From contig JAJECC010000047.1 of NCBI GenBank assembly GCA_022822205.1, positions 70,628-134,627 on the forward strand: DNA of 64,000 bases, in the 5' to 3' direction. This document shows, in pieces, positions 44,005-54,214 of this stretch. The notes under the pieces were generated by a model. The model saw only the letters and a list, made by a program, of their open reading frames with translations, did not search any database and was not told the origin of the DNA. Each line of letters starts with the position of its first letter. The stretch's first letter is position 1. The translations under genes were made by a program, and so were the position numbers. Origin of the DNA: Rhodospirillales bacterium (GTDB lineage: Bacteria > Pseudomonadota > Alphaproteobacteria > Rhodospirillales > UBA2165).

Positions 44005-46353
44005 ATGGCCCATACAGAGACTGCCAGCATTTCCCAACAAATCTGGGATATGAAGTATCGGCTGAAACGTCCGGACGGTGCGCCTGTGGACAAAACCGTC
44101 GAGGACACCTTTGCCCGGGTCGCCAAGGCTTTGGCCGCGGTGGAATCCTCCCCGGCCGACTGGGAAGCCGCCTTCGAGGATGCCCTCTCCGATTACAAGT
44201 TTCTGCCGGCCGGGCGAATTCTCTCCGGCGCCGGCACCGAGCGGGAAGTCACGCTGTTCAACTGTTTCGTGATGGGTCAGATCCCGGACGATATGTCCGG
44301 AATCTTCGAGGCCCTCCGGGAAGCCGCCATGACCATGCAGCAAGGCGGCGGCATCGGGTACGACTTCTCCACCCTGCGGCCCAAGGGCGCCCCGGTGAAA
44401 GGCGTCGGCGCCGATGCCTCGGGTCCGTTGTCATTCATGGATGTCTGGGATTCCATGTGCCGAACCATCATGAGCGCCGGCTCCCGGCGAGGCGCGATGA
44501 TGGCCGTGATGCGCTGCGACCATCCGGACATCGAGGCCTTCATCGAGGCCAAGCAGGAGGCCGGCCGGCTTCGGATGTTTAACCTTTCGGTGCTGGTCTC
44601 GGACGCGTTCATGGAGGCGGTGAAGCAGGATCTATCCTGGCAGCTTCGGTTCGATGGAACGGTATACGGTTCGCTGCCGGCCCGCGAGCTGTGGGACAAG
44701 ATCATGCGGGCAACCTTCGCCTACGCCGAGCCGGGGGTGATTTTCATCGACCGGATAAACCGGCTGAATCCACTGTCCTATTGCGAAACCATCCACGCGA
44801 CGAACCCGTGCGGCGAACAGCCGCTGCCGCCGTACGGCGCATGCCTGCTGGGCTCGATAAATTTGGCCAGGCTGGTGAGCGACCCGTTCACGGAAGCCGC
44901 GTCAATCCCGATGGACGCAATATCCAGTTTGGCCGCCACCGCCATCCGGATGCTCGACAACGCCATCGATGCATCGCGCTATCCGCTGCCCGAACAGGCC
45001 GCCGAAGCCGCTCAAAAGCGCCGGATTGGCCTTGGGATCACCGGGCTTGCCGATGCCCTCATCATGTGCGGTGCGCGTTACGGCTCAGCCGATGCGGTTG
45101 CGCTCACCCGGGAATGGCTCGAGACCATCCAGCGCGCCGCTTACCTGGCCTCGGCCGATCTCGCCGGCGAGAAGGGCGCCTTCCCCCTCTACGACCGGGA
45201 CGCCTATCTCGCGACCGAGGGCATCTCGCGGCTGGATGAGGATGTTCGCGGCGCCATCGCGGCAAAGGGGGTTCGCAACGCCTTGGTAACCTCTGTTGCG
45301 CCGACGGGAACCATTTCACTGCTGGCCGACAATGTGTCGTCGGGCCTCGAACCGGTGTTCAGCTTTTCCTACAACCGCCATGTACTGATGCCCGACGGCT
45401 CCCGGCGGGAGGAAGAAGTATCCGACTGCGCCTATCGTCTCTACCGCCGGCTGTTTGGCGAAAACCGGCCGTTGACGGAGGCCTTCGTCGACGCCCAGGC
45501 GCTGACGCCCGGCGATCATCTGGTCATGCAGGCGGCGGTACAGGAATTCGTCGACAGCTCTATTTCCAAGACCATCAATTGCCCTGAAAACATCTCCTTC
45601 GAGGAATTCAAGGACATTTACATCCAGGCCTATGATCTGGGCTGCAAAGGCTGCACCACCTACCGGCCGAACGAAGTCACCGGGGCCGTGCTCGAAACCA
45701 AATCGGCCGAACCGGCCCAGGCGGGGGAGCAGGAAGAATTGCCCCTGGAGGCGCCGAGGGAGCCGGTTAAGCCGGTCGATCAGGGCGATTCCGGCGCACT
45801 TGTGTATCTGACGCAGCCGCTTGACCGCCCGGAAGCCCTGGAGGGCTCCACCTACAAGGTCCATTGGCCGGAGAGCGACCACGCGATCTACATCACCCTC
45901 AATGATATCGTCCAGGACGGACGGCGGCGTCCGTTCGAGGTGTTCATCAATTCCAAGAACACCGAGCATTACGCCTGGACCGTCGCCCTCACCCGGATGA
46001 TTTCGGCGGTATTCCGCCGCGGCGGCGATGTGTCATTCGTCGTCGACGAACTGAAGGCCGTCTTCGACCCCCGCGGCGGTCAGTGGATGAACGGAAAATA
46101 CGTGCCGTCGCTGCTCGCCGCCATCGGTCAGGTCATCGAAGATCATATGATCCAGATCGGATTCCTGCCGACCGAGGCCGAACCCGGTCTCGCCGGCGAA
46201 GCCGTGCCCGCGCTCAAAGTCGTCAACCTCGAGGACACTCCCGCCGGCGCCGGAAATATGTTCAGCCAATGCCCGAAGTGCGGGCAGGCCAGCCTGATCC
46301 ACGCCGAAGGCTGTGACATCTGTACGGCCTGCACCTATTCGAAATGCGGATAG
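44005..46353 (+). CDS. nrdJ: Adenosylcobalamin-dependent ribonucleotide reductase (class II)
   Basis: 782 residues. Class II landmarks: NCFVMGQI with the first redox cysteine, QQGGGIGYDFS, SAGSRRGAMM, LRMFNLSV, NPCGEQPLPPYGACLLGS with the active-site cysteine, and SVAPTGTISLLA. The last 180 residues contain a TSCPD domain and a C-terminal Cys-rich end with CPKCGQ...CDICTACTYSKCG that should bind zinc and shuttle reducing equivalents. It makes dNTPs from ribonucleotides using adenosylcobalamin, without need for oxygen. It is the compact TSCPD-type, shorter than the about 1200-residue forms in other alphaproteobacteria. Confidence 0.95.
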   Translation: MAHTETASISQQIWDMKYRLKRPDGAPVDKTVEDTFARVAKALAAVESSPADWEAAFEDALSDYKFLPAGRILSGAGTEREVTLFNCFVMGQIPDDMSGIFEALREAAMTMQQGGGIGYDFSTLRPKGAPVKGVGADASGPLSFMDVWDSMCRTIMSAGSRRGAMMAVMRCDHPDIEAFIEAKQEAGRLRMFNLSVLVSDAFMEAVKQDLSWQLRFDGTVYGSLPARELWDKIMRATFAYAEPGVIFIDRINRLNPLSYCETIHATNPCGEQPLPPYGACLLGSINLARLVSDPFTEAASIPMDAISSLAATAIRMLDNAIDASRYPLPEQAAEAAQKRRIGLGITGLADALIMCGARYGSADAVALTREWLETIQRAAYLASADLAGEKGAFPLYDRDAYLATEGISRLDEDVRGAIAAKGVRNALVTSVAPTGTISLLADNVSSGLEPVFSFSYNRHVLMPDGSRREEEVSDCAYRLYRRLFGENRPLTEAFVDAQALTPGDHLVMQAAVQEFVDSSISKTINCPENISFEEFKDIYIQAYDLGCKGCTTYRPNEVTGAVLETKSAEPAQAGEQEELPLEAPREPVKPVDQGDSGALVYLTQPLDRPEALEGSTYKVHWPESDHAIYITLNDIVQDGRRRPFEVFINSKNTEHYAWTVALTRMISAVFRRGGDVSFVVDELKAVFDPRGGQWMNGKYVPSLLAAIGQVIEDHMIQIGFLPTEAEPGLAGEAVPALKVVNLEDTPAGAGNMFSQCPKCGQASLIHAEGCDICTACTYSKCG

Positions 46354-46439
46354 GGGGACCGGGGCGGCAAACCGCCCCTGGGGCAACCAGAGCAGTTTCC
46401 GGGGGTGCGAATTTCGCCCACAGGGAGTAAAGCTATCCC

Positions 46440-46652
46440 ATGGATATGGCATTTGGGGCAATTTCGATACTCCTGCTGGTGGCGATGATTGCGACCGCCC
46501 TGGTTCTGTTCTTCGGCGTGTTCACCATGGGGCGGCGGGGACGGCTGTTTTCCCCCCGGTTCAGCAACATCCTCATGCGCTGGCGGGTCGGACTGCAGGG
46601 CGTCGCGGTCCTGCTGATCGGCATATTGGCGTTAATGGTGTTCCTCAAGTAG
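46440..46652 (+). CDS. HIG1-domain twin-transmembrane protein
   Basis: 70 residues with two membrane helices (about 5-28 and 50-69) joined by a basic loop SPRFSNILMRWRVGLQG. The N/MRxRV pattern between the helices matches the HIG1 (hypoxia-induced) domain, which in eukaryotes and bacteria associates with respiratory supercomplexes. It starts 86 bases after nrdJ and ends 8 bases before the adenosyltransferase gene, a common neighbourhood in alphaproteobacteria. Confidence 0.85.
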   Translation: MDMAFGAISILLLVAMIATALVLFFGVFTMGRRGRLFSPRFSNILMRWRVGLQGVAVLLIGILALMVFLK

Positions 46653-46660
46653 AAGACAAA

Positions 46661-47218
46661 ATGGTCAAGCTCGACAAGATTTACACCCGTGGCGGCGATG
46701 GCGGTGAAACCTCGCTCGCCGGCGGTGATCGTGTTCAAAAACATTCGCCAAGGGTCGAGGCCTGCGGCGCCGTTGACGAAGCCAATGCAATCATCGGCGT
46801 GGCCCGGCTGAGCGCCGCCGCCGAACCGGACGAATCGCTGAGCCGGATCCAGAACGACCTGTTCGATCTTGGCGCCGACCTCGCAACGCCCGATTTGGAA
46901 ACCGAGGGAGCGCTGCGGATAATTGACGACCAGGTCCGTCGCCTGGAGACCGAAATCGACGCGATCAACGACCGGTTGTCCGCGCTGACGTCGTTCGTGC
47001 TTCCGGGCGGTTCCGAATCGTCGGCGCAACTGCACCTTGCGCGGACAATCGTCCGACGCGCCGAGCGGCGGACCACGGCGCTGGCCGCCGAAGAGCCCGT
47101 CAACCCGGCGGCGCTCAAATACCTCAACCGGCTGTCCGATCTCCTCTTCGTCATGGCCCGCGCGGCCAATGACGGCGGAAATGCGGATGTATTGTGGGTG
47201 CCGGGGGCCAACCGATAG
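46661..47218 (+). CDS. Cob(I)alamin adenosyltransferase, PduO type
   Basis: 185 residues beginning MVKLDKIYTRGGDGGETSL, the ATP-binding N-terminus of PduO-type enzymes. The C-terminal NPAALKYLNRLSDLLFVMAR block is also typical. The enzyme transfers the adenosyl group of ATP to cob(I)alamin, making the cofactor needed by NrdJ encoded just upstream. ATG 46661 is 8 bases after the HIG1 gene. Confidence 0.95.
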   Translation: MVKLDKIYTRGGDGGETSLAGGDRVQKHSPRVEACGAVDEANAIIGVARLSAAAEPDESLSRIQNDLFDLGADLATPDLETEGALRIIDDQVRRLETEIDAINDRLSALTSFVLPGGSESSAQLHLARTIVRRAERRTTALAAEEPVNPAALKYLNRLSDLLFVMARAANDGGNADVLWVPGANR

Positions 47219-47242
47219 CGCAGGCCCGTTGAGAAACGGTGC

Positions 47243-47292
47243 AGTGCGGCTATCCGCCCTCGTTTGACAGCCTCGGCCGCACTTTCTATGTT
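47243..47292 (+). promoter_or_regulatory. Sigma-70-type promoter of etfBA with overlapping inverted repeat
   Basis: TTGACA at 47264-47269 and TATGTT at 47287-47292 are separated by exactly 17 bases. AGTGCGGC (47243-47250) and GCCGCACT (47276-47283) form a perfect 8-bp inverted repeat whose right arm lies in the spacer. etfB starts about 60 bases after the expected transcription start. Confidence 0.6.
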
Positions 47293-47358
47293 GCATTGCA
47301 AAATAATTCGTGAAACGCTCCCTTTCCAAGGGGCTCCCGAGGACACACAGGCCAAAAA

Positions 47359-48108
47359 ATGAAGGTTTTGACCGCCGTCAAGCGGGTCGTCGACTACAAC
47401 GTCAAGGTTCGCGTCAAGAGCGACCAGACGGGGGTGGAACTCGCCAACGTCAAGATGTCGATGAACCCCTTCGACGAAATTGCCGTGGAGGAAGGGGTGC
47501 AACTGCGCGAGGCGGGAACGGCCGAGGAACTCATTGCCGTCTCCATGGGCCCGCGGCAGTGTCAGGAAACCATCCGCACGGCGCTGGCCATGGGCGCCGA
47601 CCGGGGCATCCATGTCGTCTCCGATGAAGAGCTTGAACCGTTGGCGGTCGCCAAGCTGTTGAAGGCCATTGTCGAGAAGGAATCGCCCGACCTTGTCATT
47701 CTCGGCAAGCAAGCGATCGACGACGACAGCAACCAGACCGGCCAAATGCTCGCCGCCCTGTTGGGCTGGCCTCAGGGCACATTCGCATCCGAGCTCTCCA
47801 TCGCAGACGGCTCGGCGGACGTGACACGGGAAGTCGACGGCGGACTGGAGACCGTCCGTCTCAAGATGCCCTGCATCGTGACCACGGACTTGCGACTCAA
47901 CACACCCCGCTACGCGTCCCTGCCCAATATCATGAAGGCCAAGAAAAAGCCCATCGACAGCCTTGCGCCGGCCGATCTGGGCGTCGAAACCGCTCCCCGT
48001 CTGACGACGTTGAAGGTCGAAGAACCCGCTAAGCGGGAAGCCGGCGTCATGGTCGACAGTATCGGCGAACTGGTCGAGAAACTCCAAAACGAAGCCAAGG
48101 TCATCTGA
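47359..48108 (+). CDS. etfB: Electron transfer flavoprotein, beta subunit
   Basis: 249 residues. Conserved points are [31 protein letters not shown], and [27 protein letters not shown] written in part, the last being the ETF beta signature near its recognition loop. With EtfA it accepts electrons from acyl-CoA and other dehydrogenases and passes them to ETF-QO, encoded at 60 kb. ETF beta binds AMP. ATGA-type overlap (48106-48108) couples it to etfA. Confidence 0.97.
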   Translation: MKVLTAVKRVVDYNVKVRVKSDQTGVELANVKMSMNPFDEIAVEEGVQLREAGTAEELIAVSMGPRQCQETIRTALAMGADRGIHVVSDEELEPLAVAKLLKAIVEKESPDLVILGKQAIDDDSNQTGQMLAALLGWPQGTFASELSIADGSADVTREVDGGLETVRLKMPCIVTTDLRLNTPRYASLPNIMKAKKKPIDSLAPADLGVETAPRLTTLKVEEPAKREAGVMVDSIGELVEKLQNEAKVI

Positions 48109-49040
48109 TGCCGGTCCTGGTCATTGCCGAACATTCCAATGCCGAGCTGAAGGCATCGACGCTGAACACGGTAACCGCGGCGGCGGCGCTCGGCGACGTG
48201 CATGTGCTGGTCGCCGGAGCCGGCTGCGGAGCGGCTGCCGAGGCGGCCTCCGCCATCGGCGGAGTGCGGCGCGTGCTGGTGGCGGACGCCGCCCTCTACG
48301 AAAACCCGCTGGCTGAAACGCTGACGCCGCTGGTCGCCGGCCTCTCCGGCGGCTACTCGCATATTCTCGCCCCGGCCAGCACCTTCGGCAAAAACCTCAT
48401 GCCCCGTGTCGCTGCGTTGCTGGATGTAGCCCAGATTTCCGACATCAGCGCGATCGAAAGCGCCGACACGTTTCAGCGCCCGATTTATGCCGGCAATGCG
48501 GTTGCCACGGTTCGGTCCGCCGATCCGATCAAGGTGATTACGGTTCGGACCACGGCCTTCAAGGCCGCGCCGGCCACCGGCGGCACGGCCGAGATGTCGG
48601 AGGTGGCAAGCGCGGAAGATCCCGGGCTCTCATCTTTCGTCGGTACCGAGCTGAGCGTGTCCGAACGGCCGGAATTGACGTCGGCCCGTGTCATCATTTC
48701 CGGCGGCCGCGGCATGCAGAGCGGTGACAATTTTCACCTGCTCGAAGCAGTCGCGGACAAGCTCGGCGCGGCGGTCGGCGCGTCCCGGGCCGCAGTCGAT
48801 GCGGGCTTTGTGCCCAACGACTTCCAGGTCGGGCAGACCGGCAAGATCGTCGCGCCGGAGCTTTATATCGCCGTTGGCATTTCGGGCGCCATCCAGCATC
48901 TGGCGGGCATGAAAGACAGCAAGGTGATCGTCGCCATCAACAAGGACGAGGAGGCGCCGATCTTCCAGGTGGCTGATTACGGGCTTGTGGCGGACCTCTT
49001 CGAGGCATTGCCCGAGCTCTCCAGCGAGCTGACTGACTGA
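48108..49040 (+). CDS. etfA: Electron transfer flavoprotein, alpha subunit
   Basis: 310 residues. The FAD domain in the C-terminal half shows [39 protein letters not shown] and the closing [19 protein letters not shown], all standard. It carries the redox FAD of the heterodimer. Length matches mitochondrial-type ETF. It overlaps etfB by one base and is followed by hbdA. Confidence 0.97.
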   Translation: MPVLVIAEHSNAELKASTLNTVTAAAALGDVHVLVAGAGCGAAAEAASAIGGVRRVLVADAALYENPLAETLTPLVAGLSGGYSHILAPASTFGKNLMPRVAALLDVAQISDISAIESADTFQRPIYAGNAVATVRSADPIKVITVRTTAFKAAPATGGTAEMSEVASAEDPGLSSFVGTELSVSERPELTSARVIISGGRGMQSGDNFHLLEAVADKLGAAVGASRAAVDAGFVPNDFQVGQTGKIVAPELYIAVGISGAIQHLAGMKDSKVIVAINKDEEAPIFQVADYGLVADLFEALPELSSELTD

Positions 49041-49079
49041 CGCGACCGGCGGAGAAACAGACATGGGAACAAATCGAAC

Positions 49080-49961
49080 ATGAGTTCCGGAATCAATACG
49101 ATCGGCGTTATCGGTGCGGGCCAAATGGGCCTTGGCATCGCCCACGTTTGCGCCGTGTCGGGCTATGACGTTCATCTAGTCGACATCTCGGAGGAACAGG
49201 TTTCCTCGGCACTGGCGACGATCGAGAGGAATCTCGGCCGTCTAGTCAAGCGGGAGCGCCTCAGCGACGGGGATATGAAAGCCGCATTGGGCCGCATCCA
49301 CGGCAGTTCCGAATACGCACCGCTCGCGGATTGCAATCTGGTTATCGAGGCGGCGACCGAAGACGAGGAGGTCAAGACCGGGATTTATGACTCGGTTTGT
49401 CCGCTCCTGAGTACGGATGCCATCCTGGGCACCAATACTTCGTCGATTTCGATTACCCGTCTGGCCTCCCGGACCGACCGGCCGGAGCGGTTTATCGGCA
49501 TTCATTTCATGAACCCGGCGCCGCTTATGGAGCTGATCGAACTCATCCGCGGCATTGCGACGGAACCCGCCGTATTCGAGGAAATCCGCAGCTTCACCCA
49601 ACAGCTCGGCAAGACCCCGGTCAGTGCGGAGGATTTTCCGGCCTTTATCGTCAACCGTATTCTGCTGCCGATGATCAACGAGGCGGTCTATACCCTCTAC
49701 GAGGGCGTCGGCTCGGTGGAAGCCATCGATACGGCCATGAAGCTGGGCGCCCACCATCCCATGGGGCCGCTGGAACTGGCCGACTTCATCGGTTTGGATA
49801 CCTGTCTCGCTATCATGCAGGTCCTGCACGATGGGCTCGCCGACACCAAATACCGGCCGTGTCCGTTGCTGGTGAAATACGTGGAGGCGGGCTGGATGGG
49901 TAAGAAGTCGGGCCGCGGCTTCTACGATTACTCGGGCGAAGCGCCGGTCCCAACCCGCTAA
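49080..49961 (+). CDS. 3-hydroxybutyryl-CoA dehydrogenase
   Basis: 293 residues. NAD motif IGVIGAGQMGLGIAHV at the N-terminus, then the catalytic His region FMNPAPLMELIE and the C-terminal helical domain with DFPAFIVNRILLPMINEA and LGAHHPMGPLELADFIG. It interconverts acetoacetyl-CoA and 3-hydroxybutyryl-CoA, for short-chain fatty acid oxidation or polyhydroxybutyrate-related metabolism. Its place after etfBA suggests a beta-oxidation-linked operon. The single-domain length (about 290) fits HbdA/PaaH-type rather than fused FadB. Confidence 0.93.
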   Translation: MSSGINTIGVIGAGQMGLGIAHVCAVSGYDVHLVDISEEQVSSALATIERNLGRLVKRERLSDGDMKAALGRIHGSSEYAPLADCNLVIEAATEDEEVKTGIYDSVCPLLSTDAILGTNTSSISITRLASRTDRPERFIGIHFMNPAPLMELIELIRGIATEPAVFEEIRSFTQQLGKTPVSAEDFPAFIVNRILLPMINEAVYTLYEGVGSVEAIDTAMKLGAHHPMGPLELADFIGLDTCLAIMQVLHDGLADTKYRPCPLLVKYVEAGWMGKKSGRGFYDYSGEAPVPTR

Positions 49962-49981
49962 ACCGGAATAAAGAAGTCCAG

Positions 49982-51158
<1,177 letters not shown>

Positions 51159-51180
<22 letters not shown>

Positions 51181-51875
51181 TCGAGCAATTCGGCGATCGG
51201 CGCGAAGCTCCGGCGATGATGGGGCGTAATGCCCAATCGGTTCAGGCCGGCCCGATGCTCGGCGGTGCCGTACCCCTTGTTGCCCGCCCAACCGAAACCG
51301 GGAAACCGGCGGTCCAATTCCCGCATGATCCGATCCCGGGTGACCTTTGCGGCGATGGAGGCGGCGGCGATGGAGAGACTGAGGGAGTCGCCTTTAACCA
51401 CCGCGAGGCTGCCGCATTGGAGGCCGGGACGCCGGTTGCCGTCGACCAGGGCAAAATCGGGGTTCACCTGGCCCGCGGCGCGGGCCATCGCCACCATGGT
51501 CGCCTGAAGAATGTTCAGCTCGTCGATTTCCTCGACGGAGGCCCGGCCGATCCCGATCTCGGCGAAGGGAGCAAACCCGGACAAGAGTTCCTCACGCTGA
51601 TCCTCATTCAGCTTCTTGGAATCGTCGATCCGCTCCGCCAGTTGCGCCGGGAGTTCGTCCCGCGAGAGGATGACCGCCGCCGCGACAACCGGACCGGCCC
51701 ATGGGCCGCGCCCCGCTTCATCGATCCCCGCAATCCGCCGGTGCCCCTCTTGGAGAGCCCGGTCCTCGAATATGAAATCAGGAATCGGAGTTTCCCTTTC
51801 CGGTCTCGTCCGCAATCGCCTTCGGCTCCGCCGTCTCGGGCTCGCCGGCCCCTCCCTTTGAGGCCTTGCCGGCAT
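51159..51875 (-). CDS. rnhB: Ribonuclease HII
   Basis: The RNase HII core begins FEDRALQEGHRRIAGIDEAG with the first catalytic Asp/Glu, then RIDDSKKLNEDQRE, VKGDSLSLSIAAASIAAKVTRD written in part, and GYGTAEHR. It removes RNA from RNA-DNA hybrids and single ribonucleotides. The 5' end is uncertain. The only ATG in frame is 51875, which overlaps the antiporter gene by 98 bases and adds an Arg/Pro-rich leader unlike any RNase HII. The core would fit a start at an ATT codon at 51785 (208 residues), preceded by AAAGGGAAA. The coordinates use ATG 51875. Confidence 0.9.
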
Positions 51876-53184
51876 CGTGCGGCTTGGACGGCCGGGCCAG
51901 GCGGGCAAGCCGCTCCCCGGCCAGCCGCGCCTTGGGCCCCGCTTTCTGGACCGTATCGGCAATCATGTTCGCTTCGCGCCCATATACCAGGCCCAGCATT
52001 TCACCCAGGCTCTCGATACCCCCGGCGGTCAAGTAGTGGAGGCGGCGGGCGGTCAGCAGCCAAAGCGGGCTCAACGCCAGGCTCAGAACCGTCACCGCCA
52101 CCACGAGGCGCATTACGTCCTCGCCGATAAGACCGGTCTCGAGGCCGGTCCGCGCGAGCAGAAAGGAGAATTCGCCGATTTGGGCCAGGATGACGCCGGT
52201 CATGAAAGCCACCGTCCAGGGCTGTCCCATGAACCGGAGGATGGCGGTATTCATCACCGTCTTGAACACGGTCACCAGGAACAACAGCAACAGCACCGTG
52301 CCGAGATTGTCCCAAATGAACGGCAAATCGAGCAACAAACCAACCGAAAGGAAAAACACCATCACCAGGATCGACTGGATGGGCTTGGCGTTCTGAAGCA
52401 GTTGGGGTCGCTGTTCGCTATTGCCGAGCACCAGGCCGGCGAGGAACGCGCCGTAGGCCGGCGACATGCCCAGCAAGCCGGATATGGTCGCGGCGCCAAA
52501 GCAGAAGGCGAGCGCGGTCAGCGGTGCGAGTTCGTTCGAGCGCGAGAACAGATGCGCCAGGGGCAGCCGGATTCTCCGTCCTCGCGCCAGATACCAGATG
52601 AGGGCGGCGAGGATCGCCACCGACCCGGCCACGGCCAGGAGGCCTTGATAGGCTGCGTGTCCGACACTGATGACGCCCAGGATCAAAATCATCGGCACGA
52701 ACGCCAAATCTTGGGTGATCAGCACGGCGACGCTGATCAATCCTGTCCGGCTCTTGGTCTCCCGGCTTGCCTGAAGCATCTTGATGGCGGCGGCCGTGCT
52801 CGACAACGCCACCACGAACCCCAACAGGACGACCATGCCGAGCGGCCAATCCGTCAGCGCGGAGAGCAAAAACATCACCACCATGGAGGCGGCAATCTGG
52901 ATCAAAGTGGTGCTGAGCGCCAAGCGCCAGATTCGCATGAACAGCCGGATCGACAATTCCATACCGACGACGAACAACAGCATGAGGACGCCAAGGTCGG
53001 CGAGCGTGTCGATCTGATCGCGGTTCCCGACCAGGGCGAAGCCGGAAGGGCCAAGAAGTACGCCCGCCAGGATGTAACCGACAAATGCGGGTTGGCGAAG
53101 CCGCTCCAGCATCAGACCGCAGAGCAGCGCCGCAAGGGCGACGACGGCAATACCCGTCAACTCGGAGTGGGCGATGCTTTCCAT
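51778..53184 (-). CDS. Kef/CPA2-type cation:proton antiporter
   Basis: 468 residues. Twelve or so hydrophobic segments fill residues 5-385, with LLGPSGFALVG, FVVALSSTAAAIKMLQ, LISVAVLITQDL and FFLSVGLLLDLPF, the monovalent cation:proton antiporter-2 pattern; ITQDL holds a conserved acidic ion-binding residue. A C-terminal cytoplasmic tail of about 80 residues ends acidic, without a TrkA-N domain, so it is shorter than KefB/KefC. Ion (K+ or Na+) is not readable. Upstream (53185-53287) a CTTAAC...GTTAAG inverted repeat (53260-53281) lies in the promoter region. Confidence 0.88.
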   Translation of the reverse strand: MESIAHSELTGIAVVALAALLCGLMLERLRQPAFVGYILAGVLLGPSGFALVGNRDQIDTLADLGVLMLLFVVGMELSIRLFMRIWRLALSTTLIQIAASMVVMFLLSALTDWPLGMVVLLGFVVALSSTAAAIKMLQASRETKSRTGLISVAVLITQDLAFVPMILILGVISVGHAAYQGLLAVAGSVAILAALIWYLARGRRIRLPLAHLFSRSNELAPLTALAFCFGAATISGLLGMSPAYGAFLAGLVLGNSEQRPQLLQNAKPIQSILVMVFFLSVGLLLDLPFIWDNLGTVLLLLFLVTVFKTVMNTAILRFMGQPWTVAFMTGVILAQIGEFSFLLARTGLETGLIGEDVMRLVVAVTVLSLALSPLWLLTARRLHYLTAGGIESLGEMLGLVYGREANMIADTVQKAGPKARLAGERLARLARPSKPHDAGKASKGGAGEPETAEPKAIADETGKGNSDS

Positions 53185-53287
53185 GGTCTCCCCAGGTTAG
53201 GGGTTTCAAAAACTCCCGTCGCGGCGCGCACCCCGCCTGTGCGCGTCAACCTGGCGAATCTTAACAGCTAGATAGGTTAAGACCCAA

Positions 53288-53632
53288 TTAGCGGAGGTCG
53301 GGAAACACGTGCCGGCCGTCCGGGCCGAGAGGCAATGGGTCGGCCCGGAGAACGGCCGAAACCGGCAGTTCGCCATAGAGATGGGGGAACAGCGCCCCCC
53401 CGCGGGACGGCTCCCATTTCAACGCGTCTCCCAGCACATCCCCATCGACGGTCAGCAGCAGCAGGCCGTCCTGCCCGGCCCGATGCTTGGCGGCGCTCCC
53501 GATCACCTGTTCGGCGGTGGAAAAATGGATGAAACCGTCGGCCAGGTCCTGCGAAGAACCGGGATAGTTGCCGGCCGGCCGTGCCGCCTCCCACTCCCCG
53601 GTCCGGCACATGTGGTAGATCAGATTGGGCAT
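53288..53632 (-). CDS. DUF952 family protein
   Basis: 114 residues: IYHMCRTGEWEAARPAG, then DGFIHFSTAEQV and LLLLTVDGDVLGDALKWEPS, ending FPHLYGELPVSAV. These are the DUF952 blocks, related to ADP-ribosyltransferase-like folds (TRPT1/DUF952 type). Conserved H in YHMC and HFST may form the ligand pocket. Function unknown. It follows the Asp-rich gene by 20 bases on the same strand. Confidence 0.9.
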   Translation of the reverse strand: MPNLIYHMCRTGEWEAARPAGNYPGSSQDLADGFIHFSTAEQVIGSAAKHRAGQDGLLLLTVDGDVLGDALKWEPSRGGALFPHLYGELPVSAVLRADPLPLGPDGRHVFPDLR

Positions 53633-53652
53633 TGATCGCGGGCCCGAACGGC

Positions 53653-54132
53653 CTACGGCGTCAACCGCTTGTGAAGGGCGCGAAGGTAACGCAGATCCAT
53701 GGCCGCGAATTCACCTTCGTCGATATCCTGTTTGTATTCTTCGAGCTCTTCCTTGGTGTCGGCCGAGACGCCCTTGTCGAGAAGCCTGGTGATCAGCGAC
53801 AGAGCTTCCGCCTTCTCTTCGTCGGTCAGCGCGCGTTCGTCCCCGTCATCCTCGTCATCGTCATCATCCTCGTCATCGAGGTCGTCATCGAGGTCGTCGT
53901 CGTCATCCCGTTCGTCCTCGTCATCGTCGAGGTCGGCGTCGTCTTCATAATCCTCGTCGTCATCCTCCGGTTCGTCGGGATGCTCGGGAACCAGCAAATC
54001 GTCCCAGTCGACGCCCGCCACGGTCATCTGGGCGTGAATATCCCGCGCCGCCGTCAACACGGCCTCGTCTTCCTCTTCTCCGAGTGTGCGCAGCAATTCG
54101 ATGAACTGGGCGCGGTCCAAATTCGCCAGCAT
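53653..54132 (-). CDS. Aspartate/glutamate-rich hypothetical protein
   Basis: 159 residues in three parts. Residues 1-48 form a small helical domain (FIELLRTLGEEEDEAVLTAA, GVDWDDLLVPE). Residues 49-100 are almost only Asp and Glu. Residues 101-159 form a second helical part (DEEKAEALSLITRLLDKGVS, ADTKEELEEYK, DLRYLRALHKRL). No function is known to me; similar two-domain acidic proteins occur in Rhodospirillales-type genomes. The strongly acidic middle might bind basic proteins or metal ions, which is inference. The DNA here is repetitive. Confidence 0.75.
   Translation of the reverse strand: MLANLDRAQFIELLRTLGEEEDEAVLTAARDIHAQMTVAGVDWDDLLVPEHPDEPEDDDEDYEDDADLDDDEDERDDDDDLDDDLDDEDDDDDEDDGDERALTDEEKAEALSLITRLLDKGVSADTKEELEEYKQDIDEGEFAAMDLRYLRALHKRLTP
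53840..53975. repeat. Trinucleotide-rich low-complexity tract (GAY/GAG-type codons)
   Basis: The tract is built mainly of TCA, TCC, TCG and GTC triplets (Asp/Glu codons on the minus strand), with GTCATCGAGGTC repeated twice in tandem inside it. Such tracts can change length by slippage in steps of three bases, altering the acidic stretch without breaking the frame. Confidence 0.7.
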
Positions 54133-54214
54133 GGCCTGTCTCCGTCAAAAAACCGGTTTGGCTATAGGCCACATCCCGGGGGGTGTTGTCCAGCGCCCAG
54201 CTTGCGGGCCCGAG

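Noticed and set aside
53260-53281. CtrA site (TTAA-N7-TTAA) upstream of the antiporter
   Set aside because: The CTTAAC...GTTAAG pair has a 10-base spacer between its arms, giving 12 bases between the TTAA units, not 7.
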